A stretch of 64,000 nucleotides of DNA from Candidatus Blautia intestinigallinarum (GTDB lineage Bacteria; Bacillota; Clostridia; Lachnospirales; Lachnospiraceae): contig DXIX01000012.1 in NCBI GenBank assembly GCA_019112635.1, positions 92,773-156,772 of the forward strand, read 5' to 3'. The position numbers were made by a program, and so were the translations under genes. Numbering within the stretch: position 1 is the stretch's first letter; every line of letters begins with the position of its first letter. Positions 34,504 to 43,178 of this stretch are shown in pieces. A model generated the notes under the pieces. That model was not told the DNA's origin, made no database searches, and saw only the letters and a list, made by a program, of their open reading frames with translations.

Positions 34504-35708
34504 AGAAATTAATGATTCTGGGAGCTGGTATTTACCAGGTTCCGTTGATAAAAAAAGCAAAGGAAATGGGGCTTCAAACCCTGGTGGTGAGTGTTCCGGG
34601 GGAGTATCCTGGCTTTCAGTATGCAGACCGCGTCTTTTTGCTGGACACCAGGGACTGTGAAGGTATTTATCAGGCCGCCAGGAAAGAGCAGATTGATGGG
34701 ATCTGTACCTCCGGCACGGATGTGGCTGTCGTCACAATTGGTTATGTCTGTGAAAAAATGGGACTCCCTGGAATTCCCCGCGAAGCTGCACGGATTGTCA
34801 CAGACAAGGCTTTGATGAAAGAGGCTTTTCAGAAAAAACAGGTGCGCGCTGCCAGGTACCACAAAGTCTTTTCAGCAAAAGAGGCCGAAGAGGCGGCACA
34901 GGAGATTGGATTTCCTGTGATTGTGAAACGGGTGGACAGCTCAGGGAGCCGGGGAATTCTGAAAGTGTCCAAGAGAGAGGATGTGGAGAGCGCTTTTCGG
35001 GAAGCGGTGAGCGGCTCAAGAGTGCCTTATGTCCTGGTGGAAGAAGTTCTTGGTGGACGAGAGATCGGCGTGGACGGTTTTGTGCAGGATGGGAAATTGG
35101 TATTTCTGGCGCCTCATGAGAAATTTGTGTATCAGGGAGAGAAGATTACGGTTCCCATGGGACACGGTTTTCCGCTTCAGGAGGATGCCAAAACTCTGGA
35201 AGAGATTTCCCGTCAGATGCAGCTGGCGGTGGAGGCGGCTGGGATGGATCAGTGCCCGGTGAATGCGGATGTCTTTGTGCGGGATCAGAAAGCGTGGATT
35301 GTTGAGATTGGCGGACGTACCGGAGCCACCTGTATTCCCGAACTGATTGGGATCCACTATGGATTTGATTTCTATGAAAAAATGATCCGCAATGCGTTGG
35401 GAGAGCCTGTTTCCTTCGAAGAGAGAGAGCACACTCCTTGTATGGCGAAGCTGCTGGTGAGCCCCAGAGGGGGAAAGATCACCGATATTGATCATGAGGG
35501 AATCCGGAAGATCCGGGAAGAGGGTGTGGAGGTTCAACTGGACTACCCAGTGGGACATTCCGTGTCTGCCATGGAGAACGGAACGGATCGGATTGGCCAT
35601 GTGATTGCGCGGACTAAGAGGGAAGAAGAGCTGGATGAAGTGATCCAAAGAGTGGAAAAATGCATTGAGATTGATCATCGAACGCTGGAGGAATTATGGG
35701 GAAAATAA
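34500..35708 (+). CDS. ATP-grasp ligase
   Basis: 402 residues starting at TTG 34500 within the previous stop. N-terminal pre-ATP-grasp fold (MILGAGIYQVPLIKKAKEMG), then the ATP-grasp domain with FPVIVKRVDSSGSRGILKV (residues ~137-155), YVLVEEVLGGREIGVDG and the metal-binding IVEIGGRTGAT. It resembles carbamoyl-phosphate-synthase-large/PylC-type ligases that join a carboxylate to an amine via an acyl-phosphate. The substrate is unknown. In this operon it may attach an amino acid or peptide-like group to the sugar handled by the neighbouring glycosyltransferase (inference). It overlaps the next gene by 13 bases. Confidence 0.85.
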   Translation: MKKLMILGAGIYQVPLIKKAKEMGLQTLVVSVPGEYPGFQYADRVFLLDTRDCEGIYQAARKEQIDGICTSGTDVAVVTIGYVCEKMGLPGIPREAARIVTDKALMKEAFQKKQVRAARYHKVFSAKEAEEAAQEIGFPVIVKRVDSSGSRGILKVSKREDVESAFREAVSGSRVPYVLVEEVLGGREIGVDGFVQDGKLVFLAPHEKFVYQGEKITVPMGHGFPLQEDAKTLEEISRQMQLAVEAAGMDQCPVNADVFVRDQKAWIVEIGGRTGATCIPELIGIHYGFDFYEKMIRNALGEPVSFEEREHTPCMAKLLVSPRGGKITDIDHEGIRKIREEGVEVQLDYPVGHSVSAMENGTDRIGHVIARTKREEELDEVIQRVEKCIEIDHRTLEELWGK

Positions 35709-36073
35709 AAGATTATATACTGCTGCACCTGAACATTATGCTGTTTTCATTTACCAGTGTATTTTCCAAGCTGGCATCTGTCCAGTTCAATAAGAAAGGA
35801 ATCTGGAGTATTTGGCTGTATGTCTTTTTATTTTTGATGCTTCTCAACTGTTTCGTCTACGCACTGGCCTGGCAGAAAGTGATTCGAAGATTTGAGCTGA
35901 ATGTAGCCTATGCGAACAGAACGGTCTACCTGATCTGGAGCCAGGTGTGGGCTGTGATGATTTTTCATGAAAATCTCACAGCCAGGAACATCCTTGGCCT
36001 TTTGATTGTCTTTGTGGGTGTGATGATTGTGAGCACACAGGGATCGGAAGCACGAAAGGAGGGGAGAGCATGA
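35696..36073 (+). CDS. Four-helix EamA/SMR-type half-transporter (ArnE/ArnF-like), first copy
   Basis: 125 residues, four predicted membrane helices, with the conserved SMR-like ending RNILGLLIVFVGVMIVS. Small paired proteins of this type (ArnE/ArnF) flip undecaprenyl-phosphate sugars made by ArnC-like transferases, which is exactly the enzyme two genes upstream. It starts inside the ATP-grasp gene and overlaps the next gene by four bases (ATGA), so both subunits are likely made in fixed ratio. The transported lipid is not known. Confidence 0.83.
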   Translation: MGKIKDYILLHLNIMLFSFTSVFSKLASVQFNKKGIWSIWLYVFLFLMLLNCFVYALAWQKVIRRFELNVAYANRTVYLIWSQVWAVMIFHENLTARNILGLLIVFVGVMIVSTQGSEARKEGRA

Positions 36074-36408
36074 GTCCTTATATGCTGCTTATGTTTGCCA
36101 TGACATTTCTCACAGGAGTCTCCCAGGTTCTTCTGAAAAAAAGTGCCAATAAGACTTATGAGAAATGGATCGAGGAGTACCTGAACTGGCAGGTGATTCT
36201 TGCCTATGGCATCTTTTTTGGCGTCCTACTGGTGAATACCTATGCCTACACAAAAGTGGATATGAAATACGGGGCTGTGATCGATACCTTCAGTTATGTG
36301 TTTGTGATGCTTTTTTCCTGGCTTTTGCTCAGGGAGAAATTTACGAAGAGAAAGGTGATTGGAAATCTGATTATAATGGTGGGAGTGTTGGTGTACACCC
36401 TTCCGTGA
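36070..36408 (+). CDS. Four-helix EamA/SMR-type half-transporter (ArnE/ArnF-like), second copy
   Basis: 112 residues, four membrane helices, ending in KRKVIGNLIIMVGVLVYTLP, the counterpart of the previous protein's ending. The N-terminal SQVLLKKSANKTYEKW has the charged residue pattern seen in ArnE/ArnF-like subunits. It probably forms a heterodimer with the preceding protein. It is the last gene of the operon, followed 5 bases later by a very strong terminator. Confidence 0.83.
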   Translation: MSPYMLLMFAMTFLTGVSQVLLKKSANKTYEKWIEEYLNWQVILAYGIFFGVLLVNTYAYTKVDMKYGAVIDTFSYVFVMLFSWLLLREKFTKRKVIGNLIIMVGVLVYTLP

Positions 36409-36413
36409 GAAAA

Positions 36414-36460
36414 CCGCCCGGCAGTCTGTCCCAAAGACAGACTGCCGGGCGGGCTTTTTT
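36414..36460. terminator. Strong terminator closing the operon, shared with asnA
   Basis: A perfect 17-bp stem (36414-36430 with 36436-36452; left arm begins CCGCCCGGCAG) with a CCAAA loop, then GC and TTTTTT. The A-run on the left gives a short U-tract for the convergent asnA transcript. Confidence 0.92.
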
Positions 36461-36491
36461 GCAGGATCAAATCCTGGAATATTTTGCGGTG

Positions 36492-37502
36492 TTACAGAAG
36501 CGGGATCTGATTCTCCTGTGCGGTCTTGCGGATATCATCCGGCCAGAGTGAGACATGTACTTCTCCGATATGCGCTTTGCGCAGGAAGAACATACAGATA
36601 CGGGACTGGCCGATTCCTCCGCCGATGGTGTAGGGAAGCTCTTTGTTCAGAATCGCTTTCTGGAAATCCAGCTGACGGCGGTCGTCGCAGCCTGCCAAAG
36701 TGAGCTGGCGGTCCAGAGACTCTTCATCCACGCGGATTCCCATGGAGGAAAGTTCCAGAGCAATATCCAGGACAGGATAATATACCAGAATATCTCCATT
36801 CAGTTCCCAGTCGTCATAGTCCGGAGCACGTCCGTCGTGTCTCTCGCCGTTGCTCAGTGTTTTGCCCACCTGCATCAGGAAGACAGCTCCTTTTTCTTTG
36901 GTGATCCGGTATTCCCTCTCCTTAGGGGTGCAGTCCGGATAGAGGTCTAACAATTCCTGTGTGGTGATAAAGAAGATATCTTTTGGGAGAATTTCTTCGA
37001 TATAGTCATACTGAATGGCCATGTACTTCTCAGTTTTTCTGAGGGCTTTGTAGATGGACTGTACCACTTCACGGAGTGTACTCTCGGTGCGGTCTTCTTT
37101 GGCGATGATTTTCTCCCAGTCCCACTGGTCTACGTAGATAGAATGGATGTTGTCCAGATCCTCATCTCTGCGGATGGCGACCATGTCTGTGTAGAGGCCT
37201 TCACCAACGGCAAATCCATATTTTTTCAGTGCGTAACGTTTCCACTTTGCCAGAGAGTGAACGATCTCAGCGTTGTTGCCCGGGACATTTTTGATATCGA
37301 AACTGACAGGGCGTTCAACACCGTTCAGATTATCGTTCAGACCGGATTTCGGATCTACAAAGAGAGGAGCCGATACTCTCAGCAGATTCAGACGCTGAGC
37401 CAGAGTCTGCTGGAAGAAATCTTTGACAGTTTTGATTGCCACCTGGGTGTCATGCAGATTCAACTGTGGATGATAAGATTCAGGTATGATGAAATTTGAC
37501 AT
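36492..37502 (-). CDS. asnA: Aspartate-ammonia ligase
   Basis: 336 residues, full length. Makes asparagine from aspartate, ammonia and ATP. It belongs to the class II aminoacyl-tRNA-synthetase fold; the N-terminus [30 protein letters not shown] and the C-terminal [28 protein letters not shown] (with the class II motif 3 arginine) are characteristic. AAGGAGG precedes ATG at 37502. It is a single gene on the minus strand with its own promoter and a convergent terminator. Confidence 0.96.
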   Translation of the reverse strand: MSNFIIPESYHPQLNLHDTQVAIKTVKDFFQQTLAQRLNLLRVSAPLFVDPKSGLNDNLNGVERPVSFDIKNVPGNNAEIVHSLAKWKRYALKKYGFAVGEGLYTDMVAIRRDEDLDNIHSIYVDQWDWEKIIAKEDRTESTLREVVQSIYKALRKTEKYMAIQYDYIEEILPKDIFFITTQELLDLYPDCTPKEREYRITKEKGAVFLMQVGKTLSNGERHDGRAPDYDDWELNGDILVYYPVLDIALELSSMGIRVDEESLDRQLTLAGCDDRRQLDFQKAILNKELPYTIGGGIGQSRICMFFLRKAHIGEVHVSLWPDDIRKTAQENQIPLL

Positions 37503-37536
37503 TGTGAAAACCTCCTTATTTTTTCATAATGGATTT

Positions 37537-37565
37537 ATTATAGCAGGAAATTCTTTCGATAGCAA
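37537..37565 (-). promoter_or_regulatory. Promoter of asnA
   Basis: Minus strand TTGCTA (37565-37560), 17-bp spacer, TATAAT (37542-37537). Confidence 0.75.
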
Positions 37566-37639
37566 ATTTTTCCGGCTATTTTTTCCCGGATTTTCAAGGG
37601 TTTGAAAGATGGAAAGATGGATCCGCGAAAAAAAAGGGG

Positions 37640-37668
37640 TTTTCATTTCAGGGGGTATATGATATACT
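37640..37668 (+). promoter_or_regulatory. Promoter of nrdD
   Basis: TTTTCA (37640-37645), 17-bp spacer, TATACT (37663-37668). The start of transcription should fall near 37675, at the first NrdR-like box. Confidence 0.5.
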
Positions 37669-37673
37669 CATCT

Positions 37674-37720
37674 TCACAAGATATTGATTGAAAGAGTGAG
37701 AAAAGTCCTATATATTGTGT
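37674..37720. promoter_or_regulatory. Tandem NrdR-like boxes upstream of nrdD
   Basis: Two 16-bp boxes, TCACAAGATATTGATT (37674-37689) and GTCCTATATATTGTGT (37705-37720), match the NrdR pattern ACACwAtATaTwGTGT at about 12 and 13 positions. Their centres are exactly 31 bp apart, the usual three-turn spacing of NrdR box pairs. NrdR represses ribonucleotide reductase genes when dATP is high. Confidence 0.7.
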
Positions 37721-37735
37721 TTGAAAGGAGCAATC

Positions 37736-39871
37736 ATGATTTACATTATCAAGAAAGACGGGACCAGAGAAGAGTTTAACGCTGAAAAAATTGTGCGGGC
37801 AGTGAATAAATCCGCAGCCCGTATTCTCTATACATTTTCAGAGGAGGAGAAAGAGTTCATCTGCAGATTTGCCACGGAGAAGGCGGAATCTCTCGGGAAG
37901 AATGAGATTCCTATCCAGGATATGCATAACATTGTGGAGGGAGCTCTGGAGCGAGTGAATCCGGCGGTGGCGAAGAGCTATCGGGATTACAGAAATTATA
38001 AACTGGATTTCATCCATATGATGGATGATGTGTATACCAAGAGTCAGGCTATCCGTTACATCGGCGATAAAAGCAATGCCAACACAGACAGTGCTTTGGT
38101 TGCGACAAAGAGAAGCCTGATTTTTAATGAGCTGAATAAGGAATTGTACCGGAAGTTTTTCATGAATCGAAATGAGCTACAGGCTTGCAAGGATGGATAT
38201 ATCTACATCCACGATCAGTCTGCGAGGCTGGATACCATGAACTGCTGTCTGTTTGATGTGGCGGCTGTGCTAAAGGGCGGATTTGAGATGGGAAATGTGT
38301 GGTACAATGAACCGAAGACGCTGGACACGGCCTTTGATGTGATGGGAGATATTATTCTGAGCACCGCGGCGCAGCAGTACGGGGGCTTTACAGTCCCTGA
38401 GGTGGACAAGATTCTGGCTCCCTATGCGAAGAAAAGTTATGACAAGTATGTAAGAGAGTTCCTGAAGTATTCTGAGCCGACCTGGGAGGGCAGAGAGGAG
38501 AGGGCAATCGAATATGCCCTTGACAAAGTCAGAAGAGAGTATGACCAGGGATGGCAGGGAATAGAGTATAAACTGAATACAGTGGGATCGTCCCGGGGAG
38601 ATTATCCATTTGTGACGGTGACTCTTGGACTGGGAACAGAGCCTTTTGAGAAAATGTGCTCGATCTCTTTGCTGGAGGTTCACAAAGGCGGCCAGGGCAA
38701 GCAGGGGCATAAAAAGCCAGTGCTGTTCCCCAAAATTGTCTTTCTGTATGATGAGAATATCCACGGAAAAGGAAAAAGCTGTGAGGATGTTTTTGAGGCG
38801 GGACTGGACTGTTCGGCCAAGACTATGTATCCGGATTGGCTGTCCATGTCTGGAGAGGGATATATTTCCAGCATGTATAAGAAATATGGAAAGGTGATAA
38901 GCCCTATGGGATGCAGGGCTTTCTTAAGCCCGTGGTATGAACGCGGGGGAATGAAACCCGCGGATGAGAAGGATGTTCCAGTGTTTGTGGGAAGGTTCAA
39001 TATTGGTGCGGTCAGTCTCCACCTTCCCATGATTCTGGCAAAATCCAGGTCGGAGAGCCGGGACTTCTATGAAGTGCTGGATTTCTATCTGGAAATGATC
39101 CGGAATCTTCATATCCGGACTTACGAGTATCTGGGACAGATGAGGGCGTCCACAAATCCGCTGGCTTACTGTGAAGGCGGCTTTTACGGAGGACATCTGC
39201 AGCCTCATGAGAAGATCGGTAAGATCTTGAAACCGATGACAGCCTCCTTTGGAATTACGGCTTTGAATGAATTGCAGGAGCTGTATAATGGAAAATCAAT
39301 CCGGGAAGACGGGGCATTTGCGCTGGAAGTCCTGAGATATATCAATGACAAGGTGAATCAGTATAAGGAAGAAGATGGCAATCTGTACGCAATCTATGGT
39401 ACGCCGGCGGAAAGCCTGTGCGGTCTGCAGATTGAGCAATTCCGTAAAATGTATGGAGTTGTGGAGGGCGTGTCAGACCGTCCGTATGTGAGCAACAGCT
39501 TCCATTGTCATGTGACGGAGGACATCACACCGATTGAGAAACAGGATCTGGAAGGAAGATTCTGGGAGCTGTGCAATGGGGGAAAAATACAGTATGTGCG
39601 CTATCCTGTCAGTTATAATAAAGAAGCGATCCGCACATTGATCCGCCGTGCGATGGCCCTGGGTTACTATGAAGGGGTGAACCTCTCTCTGGCGTACTGT
39701 GATGACTGTGGTCATGAAGAGCTGGATATGGATGTGTGTCCGGTGTGCGGTTCTCGGAATCTGACGAAGATCGATCGCATGAACGGTTATCTGTCCTACA
39801 GTCGGGTTCATGGGGATACCAGACTGAATGATGCCAAGATGGCAGAGATCGCTGAGCGGAAATCCATGTGA
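37736..39871 (+). CDS. nrdD: Anaerobic ribonucleoside-triphosphate reductase
   Basis: 711 residues. ATG 37736 lies 5 bases after GAAAGGAG; an upstream ATG at 37715 is rejected. The N-terminal ATP-cone (IIKKDGTREEFNAEKIVRAVNKSA) senses ATP/dATP. The C-terminus has the zinc-binding CDDCG...CPVCG and the glycyl-radical region RMNGYLSY. It reduces ribonucleotides without oxygen using formate as reductant. The activating enzyme NrdG, commonly next door, is absent: a terminator and a convergent gene follow. Confidence 0.95.
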   Translation: MIYIIKKDGTREEFNAEKIVRAVNKSAARILYTFSEEEKEFICRFATEKAESLGKNEIPIQDMHNIVEGALERVNPAVAKSYRDYRNYKLDFIHMMDDVYTKSQAIRYIGDKSNANTDSALVATKRSLIFNELNKELYRKFFMNRNELQACKDGYIYIHDQSARLDTMNCCLFDVAAVLKGGFEMGNVWYNEPKTLDTAFDVMGDIILSTAAQQYGGFTVPEVDKILAPYAKKSYDKYVREFLKYSEPTWEGREERAIEYALDKVRREYDQGWQGIEYKLNTVGSSRGDYPFVTVTLGLGTEPFEKMCSISLLEVHKGGQGKQGHKKPVLFPKIVFLYDENIHGKGKSCEDVFEAGLDCSAKTMYPDWLSMSGEGYISSMYKKYGKVISPMGCRAFLSPWYERGGMKPADEKDVPVFVGRFNIGAVSLHLPMILAKSRSESRDFYEVLDFYLEMIRNLHIRTYEYLGQMRASTNPLAYCEGGFYGGHLQPHEKIGKILKPMTASFGITALNELQELYNGKSIREDGAFALEVLRYINDKVNQYKEEDGNLYAIYGTPAESLCGLQIEQFRKMYGVVEGVSDRPYVSNSFHCHVTEDITPIEKQDLEGRFWELCNGGKIQYVRYPVSYNKEAIRTLIRRAMALGYYEGVNLSLAYCDDCGHEELDMDVCPVCGSRNLTKIDRMNGYLSYSRVHGDTRLNDAKMAEIAERKSM

Positions 39872-39887
39872 GATAGAAAGGAATGAG

Positions 39888-39922
39888 AAAATGCAGGTCT
39901 TTGTTTGAGACCTGCATTTTTT
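39888..39922. terminator. Terminator of nrdD
   Basis: AAAATGCAGGTCT (39888-39900) and AGACCTGCATTTT (39908-39920) pair perfectly over 13 bp with TT following. Confidence 0.9.
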
Positions 39923-39951
39923 ATGAATTATGACCAGGAAATATAGCCAAA

Positions 39952-39966
39952 CCCGCCAGCAGCGGG
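39952..39966 (-). terminator. Weak terminator of the PucR/CdaR-type regulator
   Basis: On the minus strand CCCGC-TGCTG-GCGGG followed by TTTGGC; short stem, short T-run. Confidence 0.4.
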
Positions 39967-39975
39967 AGTGGTTTT

Positions 39976-41061
39976 TTAAGAATTTTTCTGTGATTTGATA
40001 AAATCACAGACCAGCATGGCAAGTTTGAAGGTGAGGGCATCTTCGAATGTGCGGATGTCCAGACCAAATTTCTTTTCCAGTTTTTCAAATCGATAGACAA
40101 GAGTATTCCGGTGCACATATAACTGGCGTGAGGTTTCAGAAAGATTCAGGTTGTTCTCAAAGAACGTTTTGATTGTCACCAGAGTCTCTTCATCCAGAGA
40201 GTCCAGACTCTCTTCCTTGAAAATTTCTTTTATGAAAATTTCACAGATGGGAATGGGGAGTTGATAGATCAGACGTCCGATTCCCAGCTGATTGTAGCCG
40301 AAAGTATTCTTCTCACTGTAGAAGATTTTTCCCACTTCCAAAGCTGTGCTTGCTTCTTTATAAGCTTTTGTGAGCTGATCCAGCGAAGCTACGGGATTGC
40401 TGTAGGAGACCCACGCTTTTGTCATAGCTTCTGTGTTCAGCATATCCACCAGCATTCGGGCTGTATCGTGCAAGGTTTTTTGCGTGTCAGTCGCCTGCAG
40501 CTCCCGGACCAGGATGACATTTTGGTCATTGACGGAAGTGATGAAATCTTTTGTCCTGGCGGAGAAAATGTTTTTCACCATTGTGATAACTTCCTCTCCC
40601 TGCGCCTGCTTGGTTTCGATGAGGAAGACTGCACGCCGGGAGGTGGTGGAGATATGAAGTTTTTTGGCACGGTTAAACGCGTCCATCTGGGAATAGTTAC
40701 CCAGCAGCAGATTCTGCATGAAAATATTTTTGTCGGTTTTCTCTCTGTGGGCTTCGATCAGAGAGGAGATCTGGCAGACTGCCAGCTCGCCGATGGTGTG
40801 AGCGGAGGTTCCGCCGCCCCACACGATGAGGAGATAGGTCAGCGTTTCGCCGGAATAAATTTTAAAAAGATGGAGCGAGGAGTTCGCCAGGCTGACCATG
40901 AAGTCATCGGACAGAAAATTCTGCATTTTCTGTATGGAGGGAAGCCGGCGGTCCGTGGTGGAAATATAGACCTCCAGATCCGGGGTCAAAAGGCAAAAGT
41001 CCAGGTGGCTGATTTCATTCCATTCTTTCAGGACCTTCTGTAAAATTTGGAATAGATTCAA
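39976..41061 (-). CDS. PucR/CdaR-type (carbohydrate diacid regulator family) transcriptional regulator
   Basis: 361 residues. The C-terminal helix-turn-helix (LSETSRQLYVHRNTLVYRFEKLEKKFGLD, residues ~307-335) is diagnostic for the PucR_C/CdaR family; the middle is a GGDEF-like sensory fold and the N-terminus an uncharacterised ligand-binding region. It follows, on the same strand, the sugar ABC ATPase gene, so it may control sugar-transporter ATPase supply. A terminator-like hairpin lies between the two genes. The effector is unknown. This is not the c-di-AMP CdaR at 28-29 kb. Confidence 0.85.
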   Translation of the reverse strand: MNLFQILQKVLKEWNEISHLDFCLLTPDLEVYISTTDRRLPSIQKMQNFLSDDFMVSLANSSLHLFKIYSGETLTYLLIVWGGGTSAHTIGELAVCQISSLIEAHREKTDKNIFMQNLLLGNYSQMDAFNRAKKLHISTTSRRAVFLIETKQAQGEEVITMVKNIFSARTKDFITSVNDQNVILVRELQATDTQKTLHDTARMLVDMLNTEAMTKAWVSYSNPVASLDQLTKAYKEASTALEVGKIFYSEKNTFGYNQLGIGRLIYQLPIPICEIFIKEIFKEESLDSLDEETLVTIKTFFENNLNLSETSRQLYVHRNTLVYRFEKLEKKFGLDIRTFEDALTFKLAMLVCDFIKSQKNS

Positions 41062-41081
41062 GAAAGCACATCCTTTCTAAA

Positions 41082-41118
41082 TAAAAACAGGACTGCCACA
41101 ATTATGCAGCAGCCCTGT
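41082..41118 (-). terminator. Terminator/attenuator between the ABC ATPase and regulator genes
   Basis: Minus strand ACAGGGCTGC (41118-41109) pairs with GCAGTCCTGT (41096-41087) with one G-U wobble, then TTTTTATTT. It should reduce read-through into the regulator. Confidence 0.7.
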
Positions 41119-41134
41119 GGGTGAATGCTTATAA

Positions 41135-42247
41135 TTAGTTGGTGATAGTCAGTTCTGTCTCTTTGTCGAAGAAATGAGCTTTCTCCATATCCAGAGCAAA
41201 TTTGATTGGATCACCTGTCTTAGCTGTGGTACGAGGATCTACACGTGCGGTAACCTGAGTACCGTCGATGTCGAAGTACAGGAATACTTCTGCACCCAGC
41301 AGCTCATATACTTTAATGGTAGAATCCATAACTGTGTCAGGAGAAGAAGCCAGGAACATTTCTGAATCATGGATGTCCTCAGGACGAATACCCATAATAA
41401 CAGTTTTTCCGATATATCCTTTGTCTTTCAGAACTTTTGCTTTGGAAGCAGGTACAAGAACCTCATGAGTACCAACTTTTGCGAATACATCATTTCCTTT
41501 CTGGGAAAGTGTTGCATCCAGGAAGTTCATCTGCGGAGATCCCATGAATCCTGCAACGAACAGGTTGCCTGGTTTCTGATACAGATTCTGAGGAGTATCA
41601 ACCTGCTGAACGATACCGTCTTTCATAACAACGATTCTGGTACCAAGGGTCATAGCCTCTGTCTGGTCATGAGTTACATAGATAATGGTAGTTCCCAATC
41701 TCTGATGAAGTTTGGAAATCTCAATACGCATCTGCACACGAAGTTTTGCGTCCAAGTTTGACAGCGGCTCGTCCATCAGGAAGACCTTCGGATTACGCAC
41801 GATAGCACGTCCCATAGCAACACGCTGTCTCTGACCACCGGACAGAGCCTTCGGTTTACGATCCAACAGTTTCTCCAGATCCAGGATTCTTGCAGCTTCA
41901 CGAACCATCTTGTCGATCTGATCCTTCGGAGTCTTTCTCAGTTTCAGACCAAATGCCATATTGTCATATACAGTCATATGAGGATACAGAGCGTAGTTCT
42001 GGAATACCATGGCGATATCTCTGTCTTTCGGCTCTACATCGTTTACTACTTTATCGCCGATTTTCAGGGTTCCGCTTGTGATATCTTCCAGACCTGCGAT
42101 CATACGAAGTGTGGTGGATTTACCACATCCAGATGGTCCTACGAAGATGATGAACTCTTTGTCTTCGATTTCCAGGTTAAAATCTTTTACAGCTTCGAAG
42201 CCGTTCGGATAAGTTTTGTTAATGTGAGATAATGATAAACTTGCCAT
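41135..42247 (-). CDS. MsmK/UgpC-type ABC sugar-import ATPase
   Basis: 370 residues. Start at 42247 (MASLSLSHINKTYPNG) just after GGAGGAAC; the longer frame is spurious. Walker A GPSGCGKST, signature LSGGQRQRVAMGRA, Walker B VFLMDEPLSNLDAKLR, and the C-terminal TOBE/regulatory domain typical of MalK, MsmK and UgpC. Such ATPases often energise several sugar importers. No permease or binding protein accompanies it, which fits a shared, multitask ATPase. Followed by a PucR/CdaR-type regulator. Confidence 0.93.
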   Translation of the reverse strand: MASLSLSHINKTYPNGFEAVKDFNLEIEDKEFIIFVGPSGCGKSTTLRMIAGLEDITSGTLKIGDKVVNDVEPKDRDIAMVFQNYALYPHMTVYDNMAFGLKLRKTPKDQIDKMVREAARILDLEKLLDRKPKALSGGQRQRVAMGRAIVRNPKVFLMDEPLSNLDAKLRVQMRIEISKLHQRLGTTIIYVTHDQTEAMTLGTRIVVMKDGIVQQVDTPQNLYQKPGNLFVAGFMGSPQMNFLDATLSQKGNDVFAKVGTHEVLVPASKAKVLKDKGYIGKTVIMGIRPEDIHDSEMFLASSPDTVMDSTIKVYELLGAEVFLYFDIDGTQVTARVDPRTTAKTGDPIKFALDMEKAHFFDKETELTITN

Positions 42248-42372
42248 TTTATGTTCCTCCAATGATTTTCTGCTAATTAAGTGCTTGGTTAACATCTGCT
42301 ATTAGTATATAAGACAAGGGCCAAGGAATCTAGATTCGAAATTGACAAAGATTTTTTTGGTTTCTTGTCAGT

Positions 42373-42402
42373 TTGACGAAAAACAGAAACTGATGCTATA
42401 AT
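42373..42402 (+). promoter_or_regulatory. Promoter of the phosphoribosyltransferase gene
   Basis: TTGACG (42373-42378), 18-bp spacer, TATAAT (42397-42402) with an extended TG element (TGC) just upstream. Confidence 0.75.
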
Positions 42403-42434
42403 GGACCCAGCAAATATGTACAGGGAGGTTAGTT

Positions 42435-43076
42435 ATGGAAGGGAAGACAGTAAAAATTAACGCAAAAGGCAATCCAAATGTTGTTCTCCGTGTAATTCCG
42501 GGGCATTTTGCAACTCCGCAGTCACATATTACTCATTATCTGGACATGACGACGATGCGTTCCAGGGTGTCTGAGGCCCAGGCAGTGGCGAAGGAACTGG
42601 CGAAGAAATATCAGGTCTCCACGCCGGTTGATACCATTGTGTGCATGGATCGTCTGGAGGTTGTGGGAGGATTTCTGGCTGAGGAGCTGACCAATGCAGG
42701 GGTGCATTCCATGAATGCCCACCAGACCATGTATGTGACATCGCCGGAGTACAGCAGCCAGGGACAGATTCTGTTCCGGGACAATCTGCAGCCGATGATT
42801 AAGGGAAAGAACTGTATTATTCTTATGGGATCTATTACTACTGGAAAAACGCTGCAGAGCGGTATTGAGAGTATTCTTTATTATGGCGGTGTGATCCGCG
42901 GAGTCTCAGCCATCTTCAGTGCGGTCAGCAAGGTGGCAGGTGTGGAGGTGAACTCCATTTTCCAGCAGAAAGATATTCCGAATTACTGCACTTATAAGAG
43001 CACAGAGTGCAAACTCTGCAAGAGTCTGGTGAAGATTGACGCTCTGGTGAACAGCTTCGGATATACGAAACTGTAA
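42435..43076 (+). CDS. Orotate-phosphoribosyltransferase-like PRTase
   Basis: 213 residues. The PRPP loop sits in CIILMGSITTGKTLQSGI, with the usual acidic residues before the glycines replaced by M-G-S, so the site differs from classical PyrE. VCMDRLEVVGGFLAEEL is a hood/flexible-loop region. The C-terminus has three cysteines (NYCTYKSTECKLCKSL), similar to clostridial PyrE tails. It may be a divergent orotate or purine PRTase; the substrate cannot be assigned. Single gene with a clear promoter and terminator. Confidence 0.78.
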   Translation: MEGKTVKINAKGNPNVVLRVIPGHFATPQSHITHYLDMTTMRSRVSEAQAVAKELAKKYQVSTPVDTIVCMDRLEVVGGFLAEELTNAGVHSMNAHQTMYVTSPEYSSQGQILFRDNLQPMIKGKNCIILMGSITTGKTLQSGIESILYYGGVIRGVSAIFSAVSKVAGVEVNSIFQQKDIPNYCTYKSTECKLCKSLVKIDALVNSFGYTKL

Positions 43077-43121
43077 TGTTTGACCGGATAAAGTCTGATT
43101 AAGAACACGATTCTGTGAAAG

Positions 43122-43163
43122 CAAAAAGCTGTGCATGTCCATCGAGGAGTGCGCAGCTTTTTG
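43122..43163. terminator. Bidirectional terminator after the phosphoribosyltransferase gene
   Basis: CAAAAAGCTGTGCA (43122-43135) pairs with TGCGCAGCTTTTTG (43150-43163), one G-U wobble. T-runs on both strands serve the convergent gene too. Confidence 0.88.
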
Positions 43164-43178
43164 TCTGCCTTGAGAAAA

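Noticed and set aside
40261..41043. 260-codon plus-strand open frame
   Set aside because: Antisense to the PucR/CdaR-type regulator, whose C-terminal helix-turn-helix is clear.
42340..42372. TGACAA/TTGTCA inverted repeat between the ABC ATPase and phosphoribosyltransferase genes
   Set aside because: Only six-base arms, far apart in AT-rich DNA; could easily be chance.
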